DNA from: Eledone cirrhosa
Taxonomy: Eukaryota > Mollusca > Cephalopoda > Octopoda > Eledonidae
Direction: 5' to 3'
DNA length: 64,000 bases
Assembly (NCBI GenBank): GCA_964016885.1
Contig: OZ024744.1
Coordinates: forward strand, 111,126,536-111,190,535
Part shown: positions 13,641 through 28,700 of the stretch, piece by piece
Layout of the letters: each line of letters begins with the position of its first letter
Numbering within the stretch: position 1 is the stretch's first letter
Notes under the pieces: model-generated
What the model saw: the letters and a program-made list of their open reading frames with translations, nothing else
Told to the model about the DNA's origin: nothing
The model's database searches: none
Position numbers and translations under genes: made by a program

Positions 13641-16412
13641 GGAACTACACAATCCACTATAAATTACCTTGCTCTGAACACAGTAAAACTACACAATCCA
13701 CTATAACTTACCTTGCTCTGAACACAGTAAAACTACACAATCCACTATAACTTACTTTGCCATGAACACAGTAAAACTACACAATCCACTATAACTTACC
13801 TTGCACTGAACACAGTAAAACTACACAATCCACTATAGTTTACCTTGCCCTGAACACAGTAAAACTACACAATCCACTATAACGTACCTTGCCCTGAACA
13901 CAGTAAAACTACTTAATTCACTATAACTTACCTTGCTCTGAACACAGTAAAACTACACAATCCACTATACCTTACCTTGCCCTGAACACAGTAAAACTAC
14001 ACAATCCACTATAGCTTACATTGCTCTGAACACAGTAAAACTACACAATCCACTATAAATTACCTTGCCCTGAACACAGTAAAACTACACAATCCACTAT
14101 TACTTACCTTGCCCTGAACACAGAATAACTACACAATCCACTATAACTTAACTGGCCCTGAACACAGTAAAACTACACAATCCACTATTACTTACCTTGC
14201 TCTGAACACAGTAAAACTACACAGTCCACTATTACTTACCTTGCTCTGAACACAGAAAAACTACACAATCCACTATAACTTACTTTGCCATGAACACAGT
14301 AAAACTACACAATCCACTACTACTTACCTTGCCCTGAACACAGAAAAACTACACAATCCACTATAACTTACTTTGCCATGAACACAGTAAAACTACACAA
14401 TCCACTATAACTTAACTGGCCCTGAACACAGTAACACTACACAATCAACTATAACTTACCTTGCTCTGAACACAGTAAAACTACACAATGCACTATAACT
14501 TACTTTGCCATGAACACAGTAAAACTACACAATCCACTATAACTTACCTTGCACTGAACACAGTAAAACTACACAATCCACTATAAATTACCTTGTTCTG
14601 AACACAGTAAAACTACACAATCCACTCTAACTTACCTTGCCCAGAACAAAGTAAAACTACGTAATCCACTATACCTTACCTTGCCCTGAGCACAGTGAAA
14701 CTACACAATCCACTATAACTTACCTTGCTCTGAACACAGTAAAACTACACAATCCACTATACCTTACCTTGCCCTGAACACAGTAAAACTACATAATCCA
14801 CTATAGTTTACCTTACCCTGAACACAATAAAACTACACAATCCACTATAAATTACCTTGCTCTGAACACAATAAAACTACACAATCCACTATAACTTAAC
14901 TGGCCCTGAACACAGTAAAACTACACAATCCACTATAACTTACCTTGCCCTGAACACAGTAAAACTACACAATCCACTATAACAAACATTGCCCTGAACA
15001 CGGTAAAACTACACAAACCACTATAAATTACCTTGCCCTGAACACAGTAAAACTACACAATCCACTATAACTTACCTTGCCCTGAACACAGTAAAACTAC
15101 ACAATCCTCTATAACTTACCTTGCTGTGAACACAGTAAAACTACACAATCCACTATGCCTTAACTTGCCCTGAACACAGTAAAACTACACAATCCACTAT
15201 TACTTACATTGCTCTGAACACAGAAAAACTACACAATCCACTATAACTTACTTTGCCATGAACACAGTAAAACTACACAATCCACTACAACTTACCTTGC
15301 ACTGAACACAGTAAAACTACACAATCCACTATAAATTACCTTCCTCTGAACACAGTAAAACTACACAATCCACTATAACTTAACTGGTCCTGAACACGGT
15401 AACACTATACAATCCACTCTAACTTACCTTGCCCAGAACAAAGTATAACTACGTAATCCACTATAAATTACCTTGCCCTGAACACAGTAAAACTACACAA
15501 TCCACTATAAGTTACCTTGCTCTGAACACAGTAAAACAACACAATCCACTATAACTTAACTGGCCCTGAACACAGTAAAACTACACAATCCACTATAACT
15601 TACCATGCCCTGAACACAGTAAAACTAAACAATCCACTATAACTTACCTTGCTCTGAACACAGTAAAACTACACAATCCACTATACCTTACCTTGGCCTG
15701 AACACAGTAAAACTACACAATCCACTATAGCTTACATTGCTCTGAACACAGTAAAACTACACAATCCATTATAGCTTACCTTGCCCTGAAAACAGTGGAA
15801 CTACACAATCCACTATAAATTACCTTGCCCTGAACACAGTAAAACTAAACAATCCACTATAGCTTACATTGCTCTGAACACAGTAAAACTACACAATCCA
15901 CTATAACTTACCTTGCTCTGAACACAGTAAAACTACACAATCCACTATAACTTACTTTGCCATGAACACAGTAAAACTACACAATCCACTATAACTTACA
16001 TTGCACTGAACACAGTAAAACTACACAATCCACTATAGTTTACCTTGCCCTGAACACAGTAAAACTACACAATCCACTATAACGTACCTTGCCCTGAACA
16101 CAGTAAAACTACTTAATTCACTATAACTTACCTTGCTCTGAACACAGTAAAACTACACAATCCACTATACCTTATCTTGCCCTGAACACAGTAAAACTAC
16201 ACAATCCACTATAGCTTACATTGCTCTGAACACAGTAAAACTACACAATCCACTATAAATTACCTTGCCCTGAACACGGTAAAACTACACAATCCACTAT
16301 TACTTACCTTGCCCTGAACACAGAATAACTACACGATCCACTATAACTTAACTGGCCCTGAACACAGTAAAACTACACAATCCACTATTACTTACCCTGC
16401 TCTGAACACAGT
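13641..16412. repeat. HOR-derived block with AACAAACATT marker at 14981
   Basis: This block continues the monomer order seen in 3700-5400 and 9000-10700, but with units missing. The AACAAACATT marker unit lies 110 units (4,840 bp) after the one at 10141. The stretch beyond 15000 jumps between HOR segments. At 15457 a unit with TACGTAATCC continues with AAATTACC instead of ACCTTACC, which is a recombinant monomer. No foreign sequence is present. Confidence 0.75.
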
Positions 16413-16852
16413 AAAACTACACAATCCACTATAGCTTACATTGCTCTGAACACAGTAAAACTACACAATCCACTATAACTTAACTGGCCCTGAACACAGT
16501 AACACTACACAATACACTCTAACTTACCTTGCCCAGAACAAAGTATAACTACGTAATCCACTATACCTTACCTTGCCCTGAACACAGTCAAACTACACAA
16601 TCCACTATAGCTTACCTTGCTCTGAACACAGTAAAACTACACAATCCACTATAGCTTACATTGCTCTGAACACAGTAAAACTACACAATCCACTATAACT
16701 TAACTGGCCCTGAACACAGTAACACTACACAATACACTCTAACTTACCTTGCCCAGAACAAAGTATAACTACGTAATCCACTATACCTTACCTTGCCCTG
16801 AACACAGTCAAACTACACAATCCACTATAGCTTACCTTGCCCTGAACACAGT
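16413..16852. repeat. Five-monomer local tandem duplication (220 bp x 2)
   Basis: Units 16413-16632 and 16633-16852 repeat the same five-class order. The private variant AATACACTCT occurs at 16511 and again at 16731, exactly 220 bp apart. It was not noticed elsewhere, so the two copies come from a single recent event. They differ at the last unit (TTGCTCTG against TTGCCCTG). Confidence 0.88.
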
Positions 16853-19800
16853 AAAACTACACAATCCACTATAAATTACCTTGCTCTGAACACAGTAAAA
16901 TTACACAATCCACTATAACTTACCTTGCTCTGAACACAGTAAACCTACACAATCCACTATAAATTACCTTGCCCTGAACACAGTAAAACTACACAATCCA
17001 CTATAAGTTACCTTGCTCTGAACACAGTAAAACAACACAATCCACTATAACTTAACTGGCCCTGAACACAGTAAAACTACACAATCCACTATAACTTACC
17101 ATGCCCTGAACACAGTAACACTAAACAATCCACTATAACTTACCTTGCTCTGAACACAGTAAAACTACACAATCCACTATACCTTACCTTGGCCTGAACA
17201 CAGTAAAACTACACAATCCACTATAGCTTACATTGCTCTGAACACAGTAAAACTACACAATCCATTATAGCTTACCTTGCCCTGAAAACAGTGGAACTAC
17301 ACAATCCACTTTTAATTACCTTGCTCTGAACACAGTAAAACTACACAATCCACTATAACTTACCTTGCTCTGAACACAGTAAAACTACACAATCCACTAT
17401 AACTTACTTCGCCATGAACACAGTAAAACTACACAATCCACTATAACTTACCTTGCACTGAACACAGTAAAACTACACAATCCACTATAGTTTACCTTGC
17501 CCTGAACACAGTAAAACTACACAATCCACTATAACGTACCTTGCCCTGAACACAGTAAAACTACTTAATTCACTATAACTTACCTTGCTCTGAACACAGT
17601 AAAACTACACAATCCACTATACCTTACCTTGCCCTGAACACAGTAAAACTACACAATCCACTATAGCCTACATTGCTCTGAACACAGTAAAACTACACAA
17701 TCCACTATAAATTACCTTGCCCTGAACACAGTAAAACTACACAATCCACTATTACTTACCTTGCCCTGAACACAGAATAACTACACAATCCACTATAACT
17801 TAACTGGCCCTGAACACAGTAAAACTACACAATCCACTATTACTTACCCTGCTCTGAACACAGTAAAACTACACAATCCACTATTACTTACCTTGCTCTG
17901 AACACAGACAAACTACACAATCCACTATAACATACTTTGCCATGAACACAGTAAAACTACACAATCCACTATTACTTACCTTGCTCTGAACACAGAAAAA
18001 CTACACAATCCACTATAACTTACTTTGCCATGAACACAGTAAAACTACACAATCCACTATAACTTAACTGGCCCTGAACACAGTAACACTACACAATCAA
18101 CTATAACTTACCTTGCTCTGAACACAGTAAAACTACACAATGCACTATAACTTACTTTGCCATGAACACAGTAAAACTACACAATCCACTAAAACTTACC
18201 TTGCACTGAACACAGTAAAACTACACAATCCACTATAAATTACCTTGTTCTGAACACAGTAAAACTACACAATCCACTCTAACTTACCTTGCCCGGAACA
18301 AAGTAAAACTACGTAATCCACTATACCTTACCTTGCCCTGAACACAGTGAAACTACACAATCCACTATAACTTACCTTGCTCTGAACACAGTAAAACTAC
18401 ACAATCCACTATACCTTACCTTGCCCTGAACACAGTAAAACTACATAATCCACTATAGTTTACCTTGCCCTGAACACAATAAATCTACACAATCCACTAT
18501 AAATTACCTTGCTCTGAACACAATAAAACTACACAATCCACTATAACTTAACTGGCCCTGAACACAGTAAAACTACACAATCCACTATAACTTACCTTGC
18601 CCTGAACACAGTAAAACTACACAATCCACTATAACAAACATTGCCCTGAACACGGTAAAACTACATAAACCACTATAAATTACCTTGCCCTGAACACAGT
18701 AAAACTACATAATCCACTATAGTTTACCTTGCCCTGAACACAATAAAACTACACAATCCACTATAAATTACCTTGCCCTGAACACAGTAAAACTACACAA
18801 TCCACTATAACCTACCTTGCCCTGAACACAGTAAAACTACTTAATTCACTATAACTTACCTTGCCCTGAACACAGTAAAACTACACAATCCACTATAACT
18901 TACCTTGACCTGACCAGAGTAAAACTACACAACCCACTATAACTTACCTTGCTCTGAACACAGTAAAACTACACAATCCACTATACCTTACCTTGCCCTG
19001 AACACAGTAAAACTACACAATCCACTATAACTTACCTTGCCCTGAACACAGTAAAACTACACAATCCTCTATAACTTACCTTGCTGTGAACACAGTAAAA
19101 CTACACAATCCACTATGCCTTACCTTGCCCTGAACACAGTAAAACTACACAATCCACTATTACTTACATTGCTCTGAACACAGAAAAACTACACAATCCA
19201 CTATAACTTACTTTGCCATGAACAGAGTAGAACTACACAATCCACTACAACTTACCTTGCACTGAACACAGTAAAACTACACAATCCACTATAAATTACC
19301 TTCCTCTGAACACAGTAAAACTACACAATCCACTATAACTTAACTGGCCCTGAACACAGTAACACTACACAATCCACTCTAACTTACCTTGCCCAGAACA
19401 AAGTATAACTACGTAATCCACTATACCTTACCTTGCCCTGAACACAGTCAAACTACACAATCCACTATAGCTTACATTGCTCTGAACACAGTAAAACTAC
19501 ACAATCCACTATAGCTTACCTTGCCCTGAACACAGTAAAACTACACAATCCACTATAGCTTACCTTGCCCTGAACACAGAAAAACTAAACAATCCACTAT
19601 AACTTACATTGCCCTGAACACAGTAAAACTACACAATCCACTATAAATTACCTTGCTCTAAACACAGTAAAATTACACAATCCACTATAACTTACCTTGC
19701 TCTGAACACAGTAAACCTACACAATCCACTATAAATTACCTTGCCCTGAACACAGTAAAACTACACAATCCACTATAAGTTACCTTGCTCTGAACACAGT

Positions 19801-19932
19801 AAAACAACACAATCCACTATAACTTGACTGGCCCTGAACACAGTAAAACTACACAATCCACTATAACTTACCATGCCCTGAACACAGTAAAACTAAACAA
19901 TCCACTATAACTTACCTTGCTCTGAACACAGT
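16853..19932. repeat. HOR-derived block with AACAAACATT marker at 18633
   Basis: The monomer order resembles 8400-11200. It has private changes such as CACTTTTAATT near 17311 and TTCGCCATG near 17408. The AACAAACATT marker at 18633 follows the previous one by 83 units (3,652 bp). The GACCTGACCAG unit near 18907 is shared with the units near 5090 and 10414. This ties the block to the 121-unit HOR. Confidence 0.75.
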
Positions 19933-20812
19933 AAAACTACACAATCCACTATACCTTACCTTGGCCTGAACACAGTAAAACTACACAATCCACTATAGCT
20001 TACATTGCTTTGAACACAGTAAAACTACACAATCCATTATAGCTTACCTTGCTCTGAAAACAGTGGAACTACACAATCCACTATAAATTACCTTGCTCTG
20101 AACACAGTAAAACTACACAATCCACTATTACTTACTTTGCCATGAACACAGTAAAACTACACAATCCACTATAAATTACCTTGCACTGAACACAGTAAAA
20201 CTACACAATCCACTATAGTTTACCTTGCCCTGAACACAGTAAAACTACACAATCCACTATAACGTACCTTGCCCTGAACACAGTAAAACTACTTAATTCA
20301 CTATAACTTACCTTGCTCTGAACACAGTAAAACTACACAATCCACTATACCTTACCTTGCTCTGAACACAGTAAAACTACACAATCCACTATACCTTACC
20401 TTGGCCTGAACACAGTAAAACTACACAATCCACTATAGCTTACATTGCTCTGAACACAGTAAAACTACACAATCCATTATAGCTTACCTTGCCCTGAAAA
20501 CAGTGGAACTACACAATCCACTATAACTTACCTTGCTCTGAACACAGTAAAACTACACAATCCACTATAACTTACTTTGCCATGAACACAGTAAAACTAC
20601 ACAATCCACTATAACTTACCTTGCACTGAACACAGTAAAACTACACAATCCACTATAGTTTACCTTGCCCTGAACACAGTAAAACTACACAATCCACTAT
20701 AACGTACCTTGCCCTGAACACAGTAAAACTACTTAATTCACTATAACTTACCTTGCTCTGAACACAGTAAAACTACACAATCCACTATACCTTACCTTGC
20801 CCTGAACACAGT
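19933..20812. repeat. Ten-monomer local tandem duplication (440 bp x 2)
   Basis: Copies at 19933-20372 and 20373-20812 share the same ten classes in order: the TTGGCCTG unit, AGCT, CCATTATAG, GGAACTAC, TTTGCCATG, GCACTG, AGTT, AACG, the TTAATTCAC unit and ACCT. Landmark TTGGCCTG lies at 19961 and 20401, and ACTTAATTCA at 20291 and 20731. The copies differ at several bases, so this event is older than the 3,960-bp and 2,772-bp duplications. Confidence 0.87.
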
Positions 20813-22572
20813 AAAACTACACAATCCACTATAGCTTACATTGCTCTGAACACAGTAAAGCTACACAATCCACTATAAATTACCTTGCCCTGAACACAGT
20901 AAAACTACACAATCCACTATTACTTACCTTGCCCTGAACACAGAATAACTACACAATCCACTATAACTTAACTGGCCCTGAACACAGTAAAACTACACAA
21001 TCCACTATTACTTACCTTGCTCTGAACACAGAAAAACTACACAATCCACTATAACTTACTTTGCCATGAACACAGTAAAACTACACAATCCACTATTACT
21101 TGCCTTGCTCTGAACACAGAAAAACTACACAATCCACTATAACTTACTTTGCCATGAACACAGTAAAACTACACAATCCACTATAACTTAACTGGCCCTG
21201 AACACAGTAACACTACACAATCAACTATAACTTACCTTGCTCTGAACACAGTAAATCTACACAATGCACTATAACTTACTTTGCCATGAACACAGTAAAA
21301 CTACACAATCCACTATAACTTACCTTGCACTGAACACAGTAAAACTACACAATCCACTATAAATTACCTTGTTCTGAACACAGTAAAACTACACAATCCA
21401 CTCTAACTTACCTTGCCCAGAACAAAGTAAAACTACGTAATCCACTATACCTTACCTTGCCCTGAACACAGTGAAACTACACAATCCACTATAACTTACC
21501 TTGCTCTGAACACAGTAAAACTACACAATCCACTATACCTTACCTTGCCCTGAACACAGTAAAACTACATAATCCACTATAGTTTACCTTACCCTGAACA
21601 CAATAAAACTACACAATCCACTATAAATTACCTTGCTCTGAACACAATAAAACTACACAATCCACTATAACTTAACTGGCCCTGAACACAGTAAATCTAC
21701 ACAATCCACTATAACTTACCTTACCCTGAACACAGTAAAACTACACAATCCACTATAACAAACATTGCCCTGAACACGGTAAAACTACACAAACCACTAT
21801 AAATTACCTTGCCCTGAACACAGTAAAACTACATAATCCACTATAGTTTACCTTGCCCTGAACACAATAAAACTACACAATCCACTATAAATTACCTTGC
21901 CCTGAACACAGTAAAACTACACAATCCACTATAACGTACCTTGCCCTGAACACAGTAAAACTACTTAATTCACTATAACTTACCTTGCTGTGAACACAGT
22001 AAAACTACACAATCCACTATGCCTTACCTTGCCCTGAACACAGTAAAACTACACAATCCACTATTACTTACATTGCTCTGAACACAGAAAAACTACACAA
22101 TCCACTATAACTTACTTTGCCATGAACACAGTAAAACTACACAATCCACTACAACTTACCTTGCACTGAACACAGTAAAACTACACAATCCACTATAAAT
22201 TACCTTCCTCTGAACACAGTAAAACTACACAATCCACTATAACTTAACTGGCCCTGAACACGGTAACACTACACAATCCACTCTAACTTACCTTGCCCAG
22301 AACAAAGTATAACTACGTAATCTACTATACCTTACCTTGCCCTGAACACAGTCAAACTACACAATCCACTATAGCTTACATTGCTCTGAACACAGTAAAA
22401 CTACACAATCCACTATAGCTTACCTTGCCCTGAACACAGTAAAACTACACAATCCACTATAAATTACCTTGCTCTGAACACAGTAAAATTACACAATCCA
22501 CTATAACTTACCTTGCTCTGAACACAGTAAACCTACACAATCCACTATAAATTACCTTGCCCTGAACACAGT
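20813..22572. repeat. HOR-derived block with AACAAACATT marker at 21757
   Basis: This is a compact block whose marker lies 71 units (3,124 bp) after 18633. It shares the TTACCCTG variants (21590 and 21722) with the units at 24300-24450 and 26300-26430. It is therefore nearer to the 1,980-bp family on its right than to the 121-unit HOR on its left. Several units present in the 121-mer between the TTAATTCAC and GCTGTG classes are missing near 21965-21990. Confidence 0.75.
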
Positions 22573-24244
22573 AAAACTACACAATCCACTATAAGTTACC
22601 TTGCTCTGAACACAGTAAAACAACACAATCCACTATAACTTAACTGGCCCTGAACACAGTAAAACTACACAATCCACTATAACTTACCATGCCCTGAACA
22701 CAGTAAAACTAAACAATCCACTATAACTTACATTGCCCTGAACACAGTAAAATTACACAAACCACTATAAATTACCTTGCCCGGAACACAGTAAAACTAC
22801 ACAATCCACTATAGTTTACCTTGCCCTGAAAACAGCAAAACTACACAATCCACTATAAATTACCTTGCCCTGAACACAGTAAAACTACACAATCCACTAT
22901 TACTTACCTTGCTCTGAACACAGTAAAACTACACAATCCACTATTACTTACCTTGCTCTGAACACAGAAAAACTACACAATCCACTATAACTTACTTTGC
23001 CATGAACACAGTAAAACTACACAATCCACTATTACTTACCTTGCTCTGAACACAGAAAAACTACACACTCCACTATAACTTACTTTGCCATGAACACAGT
23101 AAAACTACACAATCCACTATAACTTAACTGGCCCTGAACACAGTAACACTACACAATCAACTATAACTTACCTTGCTCTGAACACAGTAAAACTACACAA
23201 TGCACTATAACTTACTTTGCCATGAACACAGTAAAACTACACAATCCACTATAACTTACCTTGCACTGAACACAGTAAAACTACACAATCCACTATAAAT
23301 TACCTTGTTCTGAACACAGTAAAACTACACAATCCACTCTAACTTACCTTGCCCAGAACAAAGTCAAACTACGTAATCCACTATACCTTACCTTGCCCTG
23401 AACACAGTGAAACTACACAATCCACTATAACTTACCTTGCCCTGAACACAGTAAAACTACACAATCCACTATAAGTTACCTTGCTCTGAACACAGTAAAA
23501 CAACACAATCCACTATAACTTAACTGGCCCTGAACACAGTAAAACTACACAATCCACTATAACTTACCATGCCCTGAACACAGTAAAACTAAACAATCCA
23601 CTATAACTTACATTGCCCTGAACACAGTAAAATTACACAAACCACTATAAATTACCTTGCCCGGAACACAGTAAAACTACACAATCCACTATAGTTTACC
23701 TTGCCCTGAACACAGTAAAACTACACAATCCACTATTACTTACCTTGCTCTGAACACAGTAAAACTACACAATCCACTATTACTTACCTTGCTCTGAACA
23801 CAGAAAAACTACACAATCCACTATAACTTACTTTGCCATGAACACAGTAAAACTACACAATCCACTATTACTTACCTTGCTCTGAACACAGAAAAACTAC
23901 ACAATCCACTATAACTTACTTTGCCATGAACACAGTAAAACTACACAATCCACTATAACTTAACTGGCCCTGAACACAGTAACACTACACAATCAACTAT
24001 AACTTACCTTGCTCTGAACACAGTAAAACTACACAATGCACTATAACTTACCTTGCACTGAACACAGTAAAACTACACAATCCACTATAAATTACCTTGT
24101 TCTGAACACAGTAAAACTACACAATCCGCTCTAAATTACCTTGCCCAGAACAAAGTAAAACTATGTAATCCACTATACCTTACCTTGCCCTGAACACAGT
24201 GAAACTACACAATCCACTATAACTTACCTTGCTCTGAACACAGT
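22573..24244. repeat. Imperfect tandem duplication, 20 then 18 monomers
   Basis: Copies at 22573-23452 (880 bp) and 23453-24244 (792 bp) both start at an AAGTTACC unit and end at a unit starting GAAACTAC (23409, 24201). The second copy lacks two units. One is the AAATTACC unit after GCAAAACT. The other was lost by fusion: at 24025 a unit begins like the AATGCACTATAAC unit and ends like the next CCTTGCACTG unit. That fused monomer is inherited by later copies and is a lineage marker. Confidence 0.85.
24025..24068 (+). repeat. Fused monomer, lineage marker
   Basis: Elsewhere (for example 23185 and 44925) AATGCACTATAAC is followed by TTACTTTGCCATG, and the next unit ends CCTTGCACTG. Here the left half of the first and the right half of the second are joined in one unit of normal length. 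One whole monomer was lost without a change of phase. The same fused unit recurs at 26005, 27941, 29965, 31901, 33925, 35861 and 46861. All those segments therefore descend from this event. Confidence 0.85.
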
Positions 24245-25784
24245 AAAACTACACAATCCACTATACCTTACCTTGCCCTGAACACAGTAAAACTACATAA
24301 TCCACTATAGTTTACCTTACCCTGAACACAATAAAACTACACAATCCACTATAAATTACCTTGCTCTGAACACAATAAAACTACACAATCCACTATAACT
24401 TAACTGGCCCTGAACACAGTAAAACTACACAATCCACTATAACTTACCTTACCCTGAACACAGTAAAACTACACAATCCACTATAACAAACATTGCCCTG
24501 AACACGGTAAAACTACACAAACCACTATAAATTACCTTGCCCTGAACACAGTAAAACTACATAATCCACTATAGTTTACCTTGCCCTGAACACAATAAAA
24601 CTACACAATCCACTATAAATTACCTTGCCCTGAACACAGTAAAACTAAACAATCCACTATAACGTACCTTGCCCTGAACACAGTAAAACTACTTAATTCA
24701 CTATAACTTACCTTGCTCTGAACACAGTAAAACTACACAATCCACTATACCTTACCTTGCCCTGAACACAGTAAAACTACACAATCCACTATAACTTACC
24801 TTGCCCTAAACACAGTAAAACTACACAATCCTCTATAACTTACCTTGCTGTGAACACAGTAAAACTACACAATCCACTATGCCTTACCTTGCCCTGAACA
24901 CAGTAAAACTACACAATCCACTATAACTTACTTTGCCATGAACACAGTAAAACTACACAATCCACTACAACTTACCTTGCACTGAACACAGTAAAACTAC
25001 ACAATCCACTATAAATTACCTTCCTCTGAACACAGTAAAACTACACAATCCACTATAACTTAACTGGCCCTGAACACGGTAACACTACACAATCCACTCT
25101 AACTTACCTTGCCCAGAACAAAGTATAACTACGTAATCCACTATACCTTACCTTGCCCTGAACACAGTCAAACTACACAATCCACTATAGCTTACATTGC
25201 TCTGAACACAGTAAAACTACACAATCCACTATAGCTTACCTTGCCCTGAACACAGTAAAACTACACAATCCACTATAAATTACCTTGCTCTGAACACAGT
25301 AAAATTACACAATCCACTATAACTTACCTTGCTCTGAACACAGTAAACCTACACAATCCACTATAAATTACCTTGCCCTGAACACAGTAAAACTACACAA
25401 TCCACTATAAGTTACCTTGCTCTGAACACAGTAAAACAACACAATCCACTATAACTTAACTGGCCCTGAACACAGTAAAACTACACAATCCACTATAACT
25501 TACCATGCCCTGAACACAGTAAAACTAAACAATCCACTATAACTTACATTGCCCTAAACACAGTAAAATTACACAAACCACTATAAATTACCTTGCCCTG
25601 AACACAGTCAAACTACACAATCCACTATAGCTTACATTGCTCTGAACACAGTAAAACTACACAATCCACTATAGCTTACCTTGCCCTGAACACAGTAAAA
25701 CTACACAATCCACTATAAATTACCTTGCTCTGAACACAGTAAAATTACACAATCCACTATAACTTACCTTGCTCTGAACACAGT
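24245..25784. repeat. Left neighbour of the 3,960-bp HOR, 1,980-bp period
   Basis: From about 23805 to 25580 this segment matches 25785-27560 at a distance of 1,980 bp (45 units). There are a few differences, for example CTAAAC against CTACAC near 24646 and TTGCTCTG against TTACTCTG near 24715. The match ends near 25580. There this copy continues with AGTCAAAC and the AGCTTACATTG class, the same junction that recurs near 29500 and 33460 in the later copies. Confidence 0.8.
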
Positions 25785-28700
25785 AAAACTACACAATCCA
25801 CTATAACTTACTTTGCCATGAACACAGTAAAACTACACAATCCACTATTACTTACCTTGCTCTGAACACAGAAAAACTACACAATCCACTATAACTTACT
25901 TTGCCATGAACACAGTAAAACTACACAATCCACTATAACTTAACTGGCCCTGAACACAGTAACACTACACAATCAACTATAACTTACCTTGCTCTGAACA
26001 CAGTAAAACTACACAATGCACTATAACTTACCTTGCACTGAACACAGTAAAACTACACAATCCACTATAAATTACCTTGTTCTGAACACAGTAAAACTAC
26101 ACAATCCGCTCTAAATTACCTTGCCCAGAACAAAGTAAAACTATGTAATCCACTATACCTTACCTTGCCCTGAACACAGTGAAACTACACAATCCACTAT
26201 AACTTACCTTGCTCTGAACACAGTAAAACTACACAATCCACTATACCTTACCTTGCCCTGAACACAGTAAAACTACATAATCCACTATAGTTTACCTTAC
26301 CCTGAACACAATAAAACTACACAATCCACTATAAATTACCTTGCTCTGAACACAATAAAACTACACAATCCACTATAACTTAACTGGCCCTGAACACAGT
26401 AAAACTACACAATCCACTATAACTTACCTTACCCTGAACACAGTAAAACTACACAATCCACTATAACAAACATTGCCCTGAACACGGTAAAACTACACAA
26501 ACCACTATAAATTACCTTGCCCTGAACACAGTAAAACTACATAATCCACTATAGTTTACCTTGCCCTGAACACAATAAAACTACACAATCCACTATAAAT
26601 TACCTTGCCCTGAACACAGTAAAACTACACAATCCACTATAACGTACCTTGCCCTGAACACAGTAAAACTACTTAATTCACTATAACTTACCTTACTCTG
26701 AACACAGTAAAATTACACAATCCACTATACCTTACCTTGCCCTGAACACAGTAAAACTACACAATCCACTATAACTTACCTTGCCCTAAACACAGTAAAA
26801 CTACACAATCCTCTATAACTTACCTTGCTGTGAACACAGTAAAACTACACAATCCACTATGCCTTACCTTGCCCTGAACACAGTAAAACTACACAATCCA
26901 CTATAACTTACTTTGCCATGAACACAGTAAAACTACACAATCCACTACAACTTACCTTGCACTGAACACAGTAAAACTACACAATCCACTATAAATTACC
27001 TTCCTCTGAACACAGTAAAACTACACAATCCACTATAACTTAACTGGCCCTGAACACGGTAACACTACACAATCCACTCTAACTTACCTTGCCCAGAACA
27101 AAGTATAACTACGTAATCCACTATACCTTACCTTGCCCTGAACACAGTCAAACTACACAATCCACTATAGCTTACATTGCTCTGAACACAGTAAAACTAC
27201 ACAATCCACTATAGCTTACCTTGCCCTGAACACAGTAAAACTACACAATCCACTATAAATTACCTTCCTCTGAACACAGTAAAATTACACAATCCACTAT
27301 AACTTACCTTGCTCTGAACACAGTAAACCTACACAATCCACTATAAATTACCTTGCCCTGAACACAGTAAAACTACACAATCCACTATAAGTTACCTTGC
27401 TCTGAACACAGTAAAACAACACAATCCACTATAACTTAACTGGCCCTGAACACAGTAAAACTACACAATCCACTATAACTTACCATGCCCTGAACACAGT
27501 AAAACTAAACAATCCACTATAACTTACATTGCCCTGAACACAGTAAAATTACACAAACCACTATAAATTACCTTGCCCGGAACACAGTAAAACTACACAA
27601 TCCACTATAGTTTACCTTGCCCTGAACACAGTAAAACTACACAATCCACTATTACTTACCTTGCTCTGAACACAGTAAAACTACACAATCCACTATTACT
27701 TACCTTGCTCTGAACACAGAAAAACTACACAATCCACTATAACTTACTTTGCCATGAACACAGTAAAACTACACAATCCACTATTATTTACCTTGCTCTG
27801 AACACAGAAAAACTACACAATCCACTATAACTTACTTTGCCATGAACACAGTAAAACTACACAATCCACTATAACTTAACTGGCCCTGAACACAGTAACA
27901 CTACACAATCAACTATAACTTACCTTGCTCTGAACACAGTAAAACTACACAATGCACTATAACTTACCTTGCACTGAACACAGTAAAACTACACAATCCA
28001 CTATGAATTACCTTGTTCTGAACACAGTAGAACTACACAATCCACTCTAAATTACCTTGCCCAGAACAAAGTAAAACTATGTAATCCACTATACCTTACC
28101 TTGCCCTGAACACAGTGAAACTACACAATCCACTATAACTTACCTTGCTCTGAACACAGTAAAACTACACAATCCACTATACCTTACCTTGCCCTGAACA
28201 CAGTAAAACTACATAATCCACTATAGTTTACCTTACCCTGAACACAGTAAAACTACACAATCCACTATAACAAACATTGCCCTGAACACGGTAAAACTAC
28301 ACAAACCACTATAAATTACCTTGCCCTGAACACAGTAAAACTACATAATCCACTATAGTTTACCTTGCCCTGAACACAATAAAACTACACAATCCACTAT
28401 AAATTACCTTGCCCTGAACACAGTAAAACTACACAATCCACTATAACGTACCTTGCCCTGAACACAGTAAAACTACTTAATTAGCTATAACTTACCTTGC
28501 TCTGAACACAGTAAAACTACACAATCCACTATACCTTACCTTGCCCTGAACACAGTAAAACTACACAATCCACTATAACTTACCTTGCCCTGAACACAGT
28601 AAAACTACACAATCCTCTATAACTTACCTTGCTGTGAACACAGTAAAACTACACAATCCACTATGCCTTACCTTGCCCTGAACACAGTAAAACTACACAA

